33,668 nucleotides of DNA. Source: Bacillota bacterium (lineage in GTDB: Bacteria; Actinomycetota; Aquicultoria; Aquicultorales; Aquicultoraceae). The stretch spans positions 1-33,668 of the forward strand of contig JAIMBH010000026.1 in NCBI GenBank assembly GCA_023511485.1, in the 5' to 3' direction. Of the stretch, positions 24,913 through 32,969 are shown piece after piece (within the stretch, counting starts at the first letter, position 1; each line of letters starts with the position of its first letter). The position numbers were made by a program, and so were the translations under genes. The notes under the pieces are model-generated. The model searched no databases. It was not told the origin of the DNA and was given only the letters and a program-made list of their open reading frames with translations.

Positions 24913-25689
24913 ATGGCCGATATAATCCGCCCAACAGGTGATTGCTGAGCACCTCCGGTAAAAAAGTATTCAGAAAACTGCATGGTATGCGGTGGCAAGT
25001 TAGATTACAAAGCTAACCCTGAACTCCTCACATGCTATTTCTGTGGGGAAACTAAGCATGGTAGCATATCCTGCCCAAACGGGCACTTCGTATGCGACAC
25101 CTGCCATGGTAAAGATGCATTTAGCGCGATAGTGGGGGTCGTGCTGAATACTAAATTAAACGACCCCATGGAAATTGCCGACCAAATAATGAGCCATCCT
25201 TCTGTTCCAATGATCGGTGGCGAGCACCATACAATTGTTGCCACATCGATTATGGCTGCACTTAAGAATAGTGGTCCCATCTTCTATAACGGGGAGCAAA
25301 TTAAGGTGGATAATAATTTTATCCGAAGGACCATTGATAGAACCTGGACCGATAAAATACCTTCCTGTATGTGCGCAAATTACGGTGCCTACGGCGCCGC
25401 TTTAGCAGCTGGAGCAGTGTTTAGCCTACTAACCGATGCAACATGCGACGTGCCAAAAGCAAGAGAGCGCCAAATCAGCATGGAGATAACTAATTACGCG
25501 GCTTCAGATATAGCCTGGTATCGCGGGACTTGCTGTAAGTTAAGCGTTAAGCTTGCAATCGATGGTGCCTGCCTGGCAATCAAAGAGCACTTTGATTTGA
25601 ACCTTCCGCGGAAAAGATCAAGATGCCAACACATGAAGAGGAACCCTTATAAATGCCTCGGTGCGCAATGCCCGTACTCAAAGGCGTAA
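24913..25689 (+). CDS. DUF5714-type Cys-rich protein with in-frame TGA (probable selenoprotein)
   Basis: 258 residues if TGA at 24946-24948 (codon 12) is read as selenocysteine (U). The ATG at 24913 has GGGAG seven nt upstream. The frame reads MADIIRPTGDC-U-APPVKKYSEN and then CMVCGG. The longest conventional ORF begins at Met 24982, inside this first CxxC pair, and has no ribosome site and no alternative start between the TGA and itself. Further Cys pairs follow: CYFC, the CPNGHFVCDTCH region, and later CMC, CC and C-x5-C (ending KCLGAQCPYSKA), with a GGEHHTIVA motif near residue 95. This is the pattern of DUF5714, whose function is unknown; metal or Fe-S binding is likely (inference). The gene is convergent with mnmA, only 4 nt apart. 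A real nonsense mutation is the main alternative. Confidence 0.75.
24978..24992 (+). promoter_or_regulatory. Candidate bacterial SECIS hairpin
   Basis: CTGCAT (24978-24983) pairs with ATGCGG (24987-24992, one G-T pair) around a GGT loop. The loop G residues are 35 nt after the TGA, within the spacing known for bacterial SECIS elements (loop about 16-37 nt downstream, with a G at the loop start). The 3-nt loop is tight; opening the last A-T pair gives TGGTA. A competing pairing of CACC (24950-24953) with GGTG (24991-24994) exists. Confidence 0.4.
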
Positions 25690-25693
25690 AAAA

Positions 25694-26791
25694 TCAAAGA
25701 GACCTTTCAATAGTTCCACCCCCCACCACGACATCTCCATCGTAAAAAACTACAGCCTGGCCGGGTGTTACCGCAGATTGGGGATGTTCAAACTCTACCT
25801 TTACCCTGCCCCCAGCAAGCGGCGATATCTTCGCCGGGGATTCAGGCGCCTTATATCTTATCTTTGCCGTAACGGCCATTGGCTCGATCAGGCTAGGAAT
25901 CGATATGAAGTTAAGTTCATGTGCGATAAGCACGGTTTTATTAAGGTCCTCTTTTGTGCCAACTACAATTGCATCTTCTTCCTCCCTTATTGCAATCACA
26001 TATAGGGGAACTGGTGAAGGGATACCCAATCCCTTTCTCTGTCCGATTGTATAGTGGATAATGCCCTTGTGAACGCCCAGCACATTTCCCTGTTTATCAT
26101 AGATGGGGCCGGGGCGCTCAGCGCCAGGTACATATTCGCTTACAAACCTGGGGTAATTTTTATCGGGGACAAAACATATTTCCTGACTCTCAGCTTTCTT
26201 AGCAACGGGCAAGCCAAGCTCCTCAGCTTTCTTGCGCGTCTCATCCTTGGTCAGCTCCCCAAGCGGGAAAAGCGTGCGCGCAAGCTGATCTTGCGTTAAG
26301 ACGTAGAGTACATATGACTGATCCTTGCTTTTATCGATCCCCTTTTTTAGGATATATCTTCCCATAGGCTTATTATGTTCGATTCTTGCGTAATGGCCGG
26401 TTGCAATGTAATCTGCACCAACCGCAAGGGCCTTATGAAGAAGAGCCTGAAATTTTATAAATTGATTGCACCTGATACACGGGTTTGGCGTACGCCCTCG
26501 CCTGTACTCAGAGACAAAGTTTTCAATAACTTCTTCTTTGAATACCTCGCGGAAATCAAACGTATAATGCGGGATGCCAAGCCTGTACGCTACCTTTTTG
26601 GCATCATCGGTTGCCGACAGCGAGCAACAGCCACCGAAGCGCTCGGCATCGTCGGGTGTCTTTGGCGATGGCCAAATATTCATCGTTATGCCGATTACTT
26701 CATAACCAGCCTCAACTAATAAGGCCGCCGCTACCGAGCTATCGACACCGCCGCTCATAGCGCAGACAACACGTGTTCTCTTGCTAGACAT
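25694..26791 (-). CDS. mnmA: tRNA-specific 2-thiouridylase MnmA
   Basis: Thiolates U34 of tRNA-Lys/Glu/Gln using sulfur passed from IscS. About 365 residues: PP-loop MSGGVDSSVAA near the N-terminus, the catalytic Cys in TPNPCIRCNQFIKF (about 105), the second catalytic Cys in ESQEICFVPD (about 205) and a C-terminal beta domain ending with QAVVFYDGDVVVGGGTIE. ATG at 26791; a GTG two codons upstream is possible. It follows iscU after about 145 nt holding a large inverted repeat. In many anaerobes mnmA sits, as here, with the iscS/iscU genes. Confidence 0.97.
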   Translation of the reverse strand: MSSKRTRVVCAMSGGVDSSVAAALLVEAGYEVIGITMNIWPSPKTPDDAERFGGCCSLSATDDAKKVAYRLGIPHYTFDFREVFKEEVIENFVSEYRRGRTPNPCIRCNQFIKFQALLHKALAVGADYIATGHYARIEHNKPMGRYILKKGIDKSKDQSYVLYVLTQDQLARTLFPLGELTKDETRKKAEELGLPVAKKAESQEICFVPDKNYPRFVSEYVPGAERPGPIYDKQGNVLGVHKGIIHYTIGQRKGLGIPSPVPLYVIAIREEEDAIVVGTKEDLNKTVLIAHELNFISIPSLIEPMAVTAKIRYKAPESPAKISPLAGGRVKVEFEHPQSAVTPGQAVVFYDGDVVVGGGTIERSL

Positions 26792-26852
26792 AACCACCAG
26801 TTCTCAATAGTTCAAAATCTACTTTCTCTTGAAAAGCTCGTCCATACTCCGA

Positions 26853-26914
26853 AGAAGCCAGAAATCAGAATCCAGAAGTTTTTCTTTCCTTCTGGCTTCT
26901 GACTTCTGGCTTCT
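26853..26914. repeat. Near-perfect 26-bp inverted repeat (GAAGCCAGAA-type)
   Basis: Arms 26853-26878 and 26889-26914 are complementary at 24 of 26 positions, with a 10-nt T-rich loop. Each arm is made of the repeated word AGAAGCCAGAA/TCAGAA. It lies between iscU and mnmA, in the transcript of both. The word AGAAGCCAGA also occurs at about 22126, between the convergent pmbA and anti-sigma genes. Confidence 0.9.
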
Positions 26915-26935
26915 AATCTTTCAAACCTACCCTGA

Positions 26936-27304
26936 TTATTTTACCTTTGATCGATAATTTGCAATCGCCTCGCGCAGCCCATCGGCGGCAAGCACCGAGC
27001 AATGCATCTTCTGCGGCGGAAGGCCGTCTAATGCATCGGCAATATCCTGCCGTGAAATTTTCTCCGCTTCTTCCAAGGGTAAACCCATGGCAAGCTCGGT
27101 TATCATGCTGCTGGTTGCAATTGCCGCGCCGCAACCCAGCGTCTTAAACTTTATATCCTCAATTTTGTTATCTTTAACTTTTATTGTGATGCGCATCATG
27201 TCGCCACAAGTCGGGTTTCCCACTTCACCAATGCCATCTGGATTTTCAATCTCGCCGACATTTCTCGGATTTCTGAAATGCTCCATTACTTTTTCGCTAT
27301 ACAT
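26936..27304 (-). CDS. iscU: Fe-S cluster scaffold protein IscU/NifU N-terminal type
   Basis: Scaffold that builds Fe-S clusters with sulfur from IscS. 122 residues with the three ligand cysteines in GNPTCGD (Cys33, with Asp35), LGCGAAIATSS (Cys58) and KMHCSVLA (Cys102). The start is an ATG with GGAGG about 9 nt upstream. iscS lies 32 nt upstream, so the pair is co-transcribed. The protein ends after the U domain (no NifU C-terminal part). Confidence 0.97.
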   Translation of the reverse strand: MYSEKVMEHFRNPRNVGEIENPDGIGEVGNPTCGDMMRITIKVKDNKIEDIKFKTLGCGAAIATSSMITELAMGLPLEEAEKISRQDIADALDGLPPQKMHCSVLAADGLREAIANYRSKVK

Positions 27305-27336
27305 GCGTTAAAACCTCCGGTTTTTCGTCCATCTAC

Positions 27337-28512
27337 TTATTTTCCTTTCCAAGCGGCATCTAATGGCGACATTGCCCTTAATCTCTCCACAATTGGCGGC
27401 AATATCTCAAGCAAGTAATCGATGTCCTCTTTAGTTGTCTTGTCGCCTAGCGTAAACCTTACCGAACTGTGCGCAACTTCTGCGGGTATTCCCATGGCCA
27501 AAAGCACATGCGATGGATCTAGTGTTCCTGATGTGCAGGCAGAACCACTTGAGCAACTTATGCCTTCCATATCAAGGCTCAATAGTATAGCCTCGCCTTC
27601 CGCCCCAATTAAGCATGCGCTAGCATTGTTTGGCAGGCGCTTGGTAGGATGACCAGTCGGCCTGACATTTGGTACCTTCTCAATGATGCCGTGCAGCAGG
27701 TAATCTCTTAGCTCAGCCAGGCGCTTTGCCTCTGAATCCATCTCTTTCTCGGCAATTTCAACGGCCTTGGCAAGACCTATAATGCCCGCTACATTGTGCG
27801 TACCGGCCCTGCGGTTATTCTCCTGGCTACCGCCATGGGCAGTCGGAACCATCCGGGTACCCCTTCTTACATATAGAACTCCAACCCCTTTAGGGCCGTA
27901 TAGCTTGTGCGCAGAGACAGATAACAGATCAACTCCAAGCTCGTTTACGTTCACCGGAATATGTCCGAACGTTTGAACCGCATCGGTATGCAGATAAACC
28001 CCTTTCTCTCGGGTAATTTTACTGATCTCCTCTAAAGGCTCAATTGTTCCTACCTCGTTGTTCGCATGCATAACCGAAACCAGAACGGTCTTATCTGTTA
28101 TCGCCCGTTCGACATCGGCTGGGTCCACCATACCGTGCTCATCAACCGGAAGCAGAGTTACCTCGTAGCCACGCTTCTGCAAGAAATGGCAGGGTTCAAG
28201 TACCGCATGGTGCTCAACCGGCGTAGTGATTATATGGTTACCTTTTTTCTCATTTGCAAAAGCGATCCCTTTGATAGCCATGTTGTCAGATTCGGTCCCG
28301 CCGCTCGTAAAGATAATCTCCCTAGGATCGGCTCCCATAAAGGCCGCGATTCTATCCCTGGCATCTTCAATTGCTCCTCTTGCACTCCTGCCTAGAGTGT
28401 AAAGAGAAGAAGGGTTGCCAAACTCTTTAGTAAAGTATGGCATCATCGCCTCTACTACTTCCGGACGCATCGGCGTTGTCGCCGCATAATCAAGATAAAT
28501 AAACCTCTCCAA
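27337..28512 (-). CDS. iscS: Cysteine desulfurase IscS/NifS
   Basis: PLP enzyme that takes sulfur from cysteine and passes it as persulfide to IscU and MnmA. 391 residues: PLP lysine in SAHKLYGPKG (Lys203), His in TPVEHHAVLEP, and the persulfide Cys in SSGSACTSGTLDPSHVL (Cys326), the long-loop class I (NifS/IscS) form. TTG start with GGAG upstream (AAAGGAGAGCAAGAGG). It follows cysE after 160 nt; I see no T-box and no clear promoter in that gap. Confidence 0.97.
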   Translation of the reverse strand: MERFIYLDYAATTPMRPEVVEAMMPYFTKEFGNPSSLYTLGRSARGAIEDARDRIAAFMGADPREIIFTSGGTESDNMAIKGIAFANEKKGNHIITTPVEHHAVLEPCHFLQKRGYEVTLLPVDEHGMVDPADVERAITDKTVLVSVMHANNEVGTIEPLEEISKITREKGVYLHTDAVQTFGHIPVNVNELGVDLLSVSAHKLYGPKGVGVLYVRRGTRMVPTAHGGSQENNRRAGTHNVAGIIGLAKAVEIAEKEMDSEAKRLAELRDYLLHGIIEKVPNVRPTGHPTKRLPNNASACLIGAEGEAILLSLDMEGISCSSGSACTSGTLDPSHVLLAMGIPAEVAHSSVRFTLGDKTTKEDIDYLLEILPPIVERLRAMSPLDAAWKGK

Positions 28513-28672
28513 CCTCTTGCTCTCCTTTCAAAACCGCCTTATCCATTCACTAAAGATACTGCGGATAGATACTGTGCGCTAAAATCATTATGTTACCCTC
28601 TACAGCCGGCCAGCAGCGACGACCGATTTGTAACTTCGCAACCCCGAGACAATCAAGACCGTTAGCCAAAAT

Positions 28673-29419
28673 CTAAACTCCCTCTTCTTGAACTGCTTCC
28701 ATATCAACTTCGCAGGTCTCTGCTTCTCCCTTATCTAGTTCCCCTTCGATAAGTTTAAGCGAGGGAATAGCTTCCTGTTTCTTTGTTAGCTCCTCTATCT
28801 TTTGCTCAAGCTCTCTAATCTTATCCCCTAAACACTTGATAGCCTGCGCCTCTGGGTCTGGAAGGTGGCCGTGCTCGAGCTCCTCTTCAGCAGTTAAGCG
28901 CCTGCCATGGGAGATCACCACTCTACCCGGGATGCCAACAACCGTCGTGTTTGCCGGAACAGAGCGTACCACTACAGAACCGGCACCGATTTTAACATTA
29001 TCACCGATAGTTATCGCACCGAGAACTTTAGCACCCGCACCGACGACCACATGGTTTCCTAAAGTTGGATGGCGCTTACCCTTCTCTTTGCCGGTCCCTC
29101 CAAGAGTTGCGCCCTGGTAAAGCAAAACATCGTCACCTATCTCGGTCGTCTCACCTATTACAACCCCCATGCCATGATCTATAAAGAAACGCCTCCCTAT
29201 TTTTGCCCCCGGATGGATCTCGATGCCTGTTACCGCCCGGCTGAACTGTGAAATAATTCGGGGGATAAGCGGTACATGTTTTTTATACAGGTAATGTGCA
29301 AGCCGATGCATCATAATCGCGTGGAATCCGGGGTAGCAGAGAAGGACCTCGATTACGCTTTTAGCCGCCGGGTCTTTTTCAAATATTGTCCTGATCTCTT
29401 CCCTTATTGTCCTAAACAT
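28673..29419 (-). CDS. cysE: Serine O-acetyltransferase CysE
   Basis: Makes O-acetylserine from serine and acetyl-CoA, the first step of cysteine synthesis. 248 residues: an N-terminal helical part, then the hexapeptide left-handed beta helix (about 65-165, with [20 protein letters not shown] and [20 protein letters not shown]). The catalytic His is in FIDHGMG. The C-terminal 70 residues are an acidic helix ([12 protein letters not shown], then a Glu-rich end), longer than in the short bacterial forms. ATG start, AAGGTG upstream. cysK is upstream with about 73 nt that hold an inverted repeat. Confidence 0.97.
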   Translation of the reverse strand: MFRTIREEIRTIFEKDPAAKSVIEVLLCYPGFHAIMMHRLAHYLYKKHVPLIPRIISQFSRAVTGIEIHPGAKIGRRFFIDHGMGVVIGETTEIGDDVLLYQGATLGGTGKEKGKRHPTLGNHVVVGAGAKVLGAITIGDNVKIGAGSVVVRSVPANTTVVGIPGRVVISHGRRLTAEEELEHGHLPDPEAQAIKCLGDKIRELEQKIEELTKKQEAIPSLKLIEGELDKGEAETCEVDMEAVQEEGV

Positions 29420-29435
29420 TAAAACACCTTCTTGG

Positions 29436-29487
29436 CCATCAGCCGGTAGCTTTTCTATTCCTTTTTATTTGAGCTGACTGCTGATTG
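29436..29487. repeat. Intergenic inverted repeat between cysK and cysE
   Basis: CCATCAGCCGGTAGCT (29436-29451) and AGCTGACTGCTGATTG (29472-29487) are complementary at about 12 of 16 positions around a T-rich 20-nt loop. The AGCTGA/CTGAT words are the same as in the element after flhB. It lies directly after the cysK stop in the transcript direction. Confidence 0.55.
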
Positions 29488-29492
29488 CTTTA

Positions 29493-30476
29493 TTAAAGGT
29501 CTGCAAAAACCGGGTTGCTTAAGTACCTCTCGCCAGTATCGGGCAGAATAACTACGATAAGCTTACCAGCATTTTCCGGCCTCTTAGCTACCTGAACTGC
29601 TGCATACGCTGCAGCACCGCTTGATATTCCAGCAAGTATACCCTCTTCCCTGGCAAGTCTCCTGGTAAACCAGATAGCATTTTCGTTGGTTACCTGGAAG
29701 ACCTCATTAATCATATCGGTATTCAATACCTTAGGGATGAATCCGGCTCCGATACCCTGAATCTTATGTACGCCCGGGCTTCCACCCGATAAAACCGGTG
29801 AATCAGCCGGCTCCACCGCAACTGTATAAAGCTCTGGTTTTCTTTCCTTGATAACCTCAGATACTCCAGTCAGCGTCCCGCCGGTGCCAACACCGGCAAC
29901 GAATATATCTATATTCCCATCGGTGTCCTCCCAAATCTCCTCAGCAGTTGTTTTTCTATGGATTTCCGGATTAGCCGGATTTTCAAACTGGTGCGGCATA
30001 TAATAGTCTGGGTTTTCCTGCTGTATTTCCTGTGCCTTTCGGATTGCACCACTCATACCTTCAGCTCCAGAGGTCAAGACCAGTTCTGCACCATACGCTT
30101 TTAGGAGATTTCTTCTCTCAATACTCATGGTCTCTGGCATAGTAAGGATCACCTTATATCCCCTGGCAGCAGCTACAAATGCAAGAGCAATTCCGGTATT
30201 GCCACTAGTTGGCTCAATAATGGTTGAACCAGGCGCCTGATCACCATCGGTAGCAATGCTAGCTGGCATAACCAGAGTTTTGCCGGGTTTAATTTTTCCT
30301 TCCTTTTCAGCCATATCGAGCATGCTGACGCCGATCCGGTCTTTTACGCTTCCCGCCGGGTTGAATGATTCTACCTTTGCCACAACCGTTGCCTGCGCCC
30401 CATCAGTCACCCTATTCAAACGCACAAGCGGGGTTCTTCCGATGGTCTTTGTTATATCTTCGTAAATGCTCGCCAT
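29493..30476 (-). CDS. cysK: Cysteine synthase CysK with a short insertion
   Basis: O-acetylserine sulfhydrylase, a PLP enzyme making cysteine from O-acetylserine and sulfide. 327 residues: PLP lysine in [11 protein letters not shown] (Lys45), the substrate loop [13 protein letters not shown] (about 88-100), [18 protein letters not shown] and the C-terminal PDTGERYLS. Compared with the usual phrase GKIKPG[12 protein letters not shown] there are about 17 extra residues (68-84, with [16 protein letters not shown]) directly before the substrate loop; the frame is unbroken and all active-site motifs remain. ATG with GGGGGA upstream. Confidence 0.96.
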   Translation of the reverse strand: MASIYEDITKTIGRTPLVRLNRVTDGAQATVVAKVESFNPAGSVKDRIGVSMLDMAEKEGKIKPGKTLVMPASIATDGDQAPGSTIIEPTSGNTGIALAFVAAARGYKVILTMPETMSIERRNLLKAYGAELVLTSGAEGMSGAIRKAQEIQQENPDYYMPHQFENPANPEIHRKTTAEEIWEDTDGNIDIFVAGVGTGGTLTGVSEVIKERKPELYTVAVEPADSPVLSGGSPGVHKIQGIGAGFIPKVLNTDMINEVFQVTNENAIWFTRRLAREEGILAGISSGAAAYAAVQVAKRPENAGKLIVVILPDTGERYLSNPVFADL

Positions 30477-30524
30477 GCAAATCCCCCAAATCTTCTCTTG
30501 TTTGGCTTTACACCTATCTCGCGC

Positions 30525-30971
30525 CTATATATAATACATGGGCTGCAGAGATTGATCGTAACGGGTCTGGCGTGCCGCCAGTTGTTCAAGTGTCATGCCC
30601 TTTAACACGCTTTCAATGGCCAGGCCCACCTGACACCAAAGGTCTTGTAAAGCACACTGTGTGCTCTTTGCGCATTCTGAGGCATTGCTTCCGACGCAGG
30701 TAGTTGTTGTTAGGGGACCTTCTAATGCCTCGATAACCTCCAGAATCGTAATTTCCTCAGGGGCACGCGCCAGAGTCACGCCGCCCTGTGCTCCCCGCTG
30801 GCTTTTTACAAGCCCAGCTTTCCTCAAAACTGTTATCTGTTGCTCTAAGAATCGTTCGGGAATACCCTGCCTTACGGCTATTTCACGCACGCCTACCGGC
30901 CCTTGCCCGTAATAGCCTGACATGTCAATAAGTGCCCTTAGCGCATATTCACTTTTCGCAGAGAACTTCAA
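30525..30971 (-). CDS. Rrf2-family regulator, IscR/CymR-like with Fe-S-type cysteines
   Basis: Winged-helix repressor likely controlling the downstream cysteine and Fe-S genes. 148 residues: N-terminal Rrf2 helix-turn-helix (MKFSAKSEYALRALIDMSGY, VREIAVRQGIPERFLEQQ, LRKAGLVKSQRGAQGGVTLA) and four cysteines in the C-terminal half at 92, 100, 106 and 113. IscR ligates a [2Fe-2S] cluster with cysteines at 92, 98 and 104, so cluster binding is plausible; CymR lacks these. TTG start with GAGGAG five nt upstream. It leads the run rrf2-cysK-cysE-iscS-iscU-mnmA and has a palindrome in its leader that may be its own operator. Confidence 0.92.
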   Translation of the reverse strand: MKFSAKSEYALRALIDMSGYYGQGPVGVREIAVRQGIPERFLEQQITVLRKAGLVKSQRGAQGGVTLARAPEEITILEVIEALEGPLTTTTCVGSNASECAKSTQCALQDLWCQVGLAIESVLKGMTLEQLAARQTRYDQSLQPMYYI

Positions 30972-30992
30972 CTTTACTCCTCGGTCCAGTGA

Positions 30993-31011
30993 TTATCGAC
31001 AATTCCGATAA
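30993..31011 (-). promoter_or_regulatory. Palindrome in the rrf2 leader, candidate operator
   Basis: TTATCG-N7-CGATAA (perfect 6-bp arms) lies between the predicted transcription start and the TTG start of the Rrf2 gene. Its size and position fit a dimer site for autoregulation. It does not match the known IscR type 1 consensus. Confidence 0.45.
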
Positions 31012-31035
31012 ATTTAGTGCGAATTCTTTAATGCA

Positions 31036-31065
31036 ACCATACACCTGTCACCAGATGCTTGTCAA
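31036..31065 (-). promoter_or_regulatory. Housekeeping promoter of the rrf2-cysK run
   Basis: Minus strand TTGACA (31060-31065, perfect -35), 18 nt, TATGGT (31036-31041, 4/6). The transcript would start about 58 nt before the rrf2 start codon and contain the palindrome. Confidence 0.65.
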
Positions 31066-31158
31066 CAAAATAATGCTAAGAAATAGCAATACACCGGAAG
31101 CTTCAGAGATTTTTTGACTTATGATTATCAATTGAAAAGGATGGGAAAAATCGGCAGG

Positions 31159-32007
31159 TTACAAACCGGTCTGATTCTTTAGAGCTACATTCATGCTGCC
31201 ACTTTTAAATCCGGATAGGTCGAGGGATATAAAATTAAAGCCAAAAGCTTTAAGCTGCGCAACAATTCGATCTGCACTCTTTAAGACTTTATCCATTTCA
31301 TCTTTAGGAACCTCTATCCTTGCAAGGTCGCCATGATGGCGCACCCTAAGTTGCCTAAATCCAAGCTCTTTGATATATTTTTCGGCTTTTGCAATTTGAT
31401 GCAGTTTGGCCGCATTGATTTCCTCACCGTAAGGAATCCTTGAAGCAAGACAAGCCATACTCGGCTTATCCCAGGTAGAAAGACCTAATAAGGCAGATAG
31501 CTCCCGAATATCAGATTTGCAAAGACCGGCTTCTTTTAGAGGACTTCTTATCCCCATTTCAGCCGCCGCCTTGATGCCAGGCCGCCAATCCCCTTCGTCG
31601 TCGGCATTGGTGCCATCAGCGATCCAATTAAAGTTGTGCTCTTTTTGTATATCTTTAAGAAGAGAAAAACGTATTTTTTTGCAGTGGTAGCAGCGGTCGG
31701 GGGGATTTTTGATGAATTCCTTGCATTCCAGCTCGTTGGCATCGACTATGAGATGCGTTGATCCAATCTCTTTAGCTATGCGCTTGGCGTCTTCAAGCTC
31801 ACTTAACTCAAGCGTGGCCGAGTTAGCTGTCACTGCAACAGCCTTATCCCCCAGCATATCGTGGGCTACCTTCAGTAAAAGAGTGCTGTCGGCACCCCCT
31901 GAAAACCCGATCAGCACGCTCTGCATCTCGGCCAAAATGCCTTGGAGCCTTAGGTATTTATCCTCTAAACCCTTTCTTAGACCCTTTACATTAGTCATCC
32001 TGGCCAT
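31159..32007 (-). CDS. larE: ATP-dependent sacrificial sulfur transferase LarE
   Basis: Adds sulfur to the pyridinium precursor of the nickel-pincer nucleotide cofactor. PP-loop GFSGGADSTLLLKVAHD near the N-terminus, DRCYHCKK (about 110), DGTNADDEGDWRPG (about 140) and KPSMACLASRIPYGEEI, where this Cys corresponds to the one that gives up its sulfur in the Lactobacillus enzyme. Start choice: ATG 32007 or 31998; an upstream in-frame GTG (32022) is also open but lies further inside larB. All overlap the larB 3' end, so translation is coupled. It could also use a cluster-bound sulfide, as forms with more cysteines do. Confidence 0.93.
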   Translation of the reverse strand: MARMTNVKGLRKGLEDKYLRLQGILAEMQSVLIGFSGGADSTLLLKVAHDMLGDKAVAVTANSATLELSELEDAKRIAKEIGSTHLIVDANELECKEFIKNPPDRCYHCKKIRFSLLKDIQKEHNFNWIADGTNADDEGDWRPGIKAAAEMGIRSPLKEAGLCKSDIRELSALLGLSTWDKPSMACLASRIPYGEEINAAKLHQIAKAEKYIKELGFRQLRVRHHGDLARIEVPKDEMDKVLKSADRIVAQLKAFGFNFISLDLSGFKSGSMNVALKNQTGL

Positions 32008-32767
32008 CGCCCTTATCCTCACCGATCTGGTTAATCATTGCAGCCAAGCAGCCAGCCCCAAACCCGTTATCAATATTTACAACTGCAACCCCGGTAGCGC
32101 ACGAGTTTAGCATGGTAAGAAGGGGTGCTAGCCCGCCAAAATGCGAGCCGTAACCTATACTTGTGGGAACCGCAACAACCGGGCACGAAACCATGCCCCC
32201 TACAACGCTGGGCAGAACACCATCCATCCCTGCCACTACAACTATTACCCTGGCCTGCGATATTTTTTCATAGGTTGCAAGCAGCCGGTGAAGACCGGCT
32301 ACGCCTACATCGTAAATGCGCTCGACATTGGCGCCCATCATTTGTGCTGTAATTGCCGCTTCTTCGGCAACTGGCAAGTCTGCAGTCCCAGCGCTCATGA
32401 CTACGACTTTTCCTTTCATCTTTCTTTTTTTACGCCTATCAACAGATACAATCCTTGCCTGTGCATGATATACCGCCTTGGGTTCAATACTCTTTATTGC
32501 TTCAAAAGCTGCCTCATCTGCCCTCGTAGCAAGGAGTGCGCCGGCGTTTTTCAGGATAACTCCCGCGATTTCCTTTACTTGCTCGACAGTCTTTCCTTGG
32601 CAGTATATTGTTTCGGGAAATCCTTTTCTTATTGCCCTGTGGTTATCTACTTTAGCAAACTCCAGATCTGTAAATGGCAGGTGTTTTAGGCGATCATACG
32701 CTTCGTCTATGCTCAAATTTCCACTTTTTAGTTCTTCAAGCAACTGCCTGATATTTCCGTCGTGCAT
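31991..32767 (-). CDS. larB: Pyridinium-3,5-biscarboxylic acid mononucleotide synthase LarB
   Basis: Carboxylates nicotinic acid adenine dinucleotide and cleaves it, the first step of nickel-pincer cofactor synthesis. 258 residues: N-terminal helical part with NHRAIRKGFPETIYCQGKT, and a PurE-like C-terminal domain with MSAGTADLPVAEEAAITAQM, AGMDGVLPSVVGGMVSCPVV and PTSIGYGSHFGGLAPLLTML. ATG with AGAGGTTGGT upstream. larC, the nickel insertase, and any larA-type racemase are not in the window. Confidence 0.95.
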   Translation of the reverse strand: MHDGNIRQLLEELKSGNLSIDEAYDRLKHLPFTDLEFAKVDNHRAIRKGFPETIYCQGKTVEQVKEIAGVILKNAGALLATRADEAAFEAIKSIEPKAVYHAQARIVSVDRRKKRKMKGKVVVMSAGTADLPVAEEAAITAQMMGANVERIYDVGVAGLHRLLATYEKISQARVIVVVAGMDGVLPSVVGGMVSCPVVAVPTSIGYGSHFGGLAPLLTMLNSCATGVAVVNIDNGFGAGCLAAMINQIGEDKGDGQDD

Positions 32768-32969
32768 CTACCAACCTCTTGTTTTACTTATTTTGTCATC
32801 CGAAATCGAAACTTAGTATCTCATCATTAAAGCTCAAGTGCAACTCTTCTTGCAGGTAAGGTGCAAAATCCAGAAGCTACGTGTGTCGGACAAGCTCGAG
32901 GAATATTTAACGACGTGTTTGACCTTAGCTTACCAGGGTAAATTGAAGAGGATTAGTGGGTGGGGGACA

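Noticed and set aside
24982-25689. DUF5714 gene starting at the internal ATG 24982
   Set aside because: This start has no ribosome site and removes the first Cys of a CxxC motif; the upstream ATG with a good site is in the same frame across the TGA.
28513-28672. T-box or other sulfur riboswitch in the cysE-iscS gap
   Set aside because: No T-box sequence (GGTGGTACCGCG-like) and no SAM riboswitch core in the minus-strand sequence.
32838-32969. N-terminal extension of the small membrane protein before larB
   Set aside because: The extension overlaps the probable larB promoter region, is not hydrophobic or conserved-looking, and the ATG at 32970 has the ribosome site.
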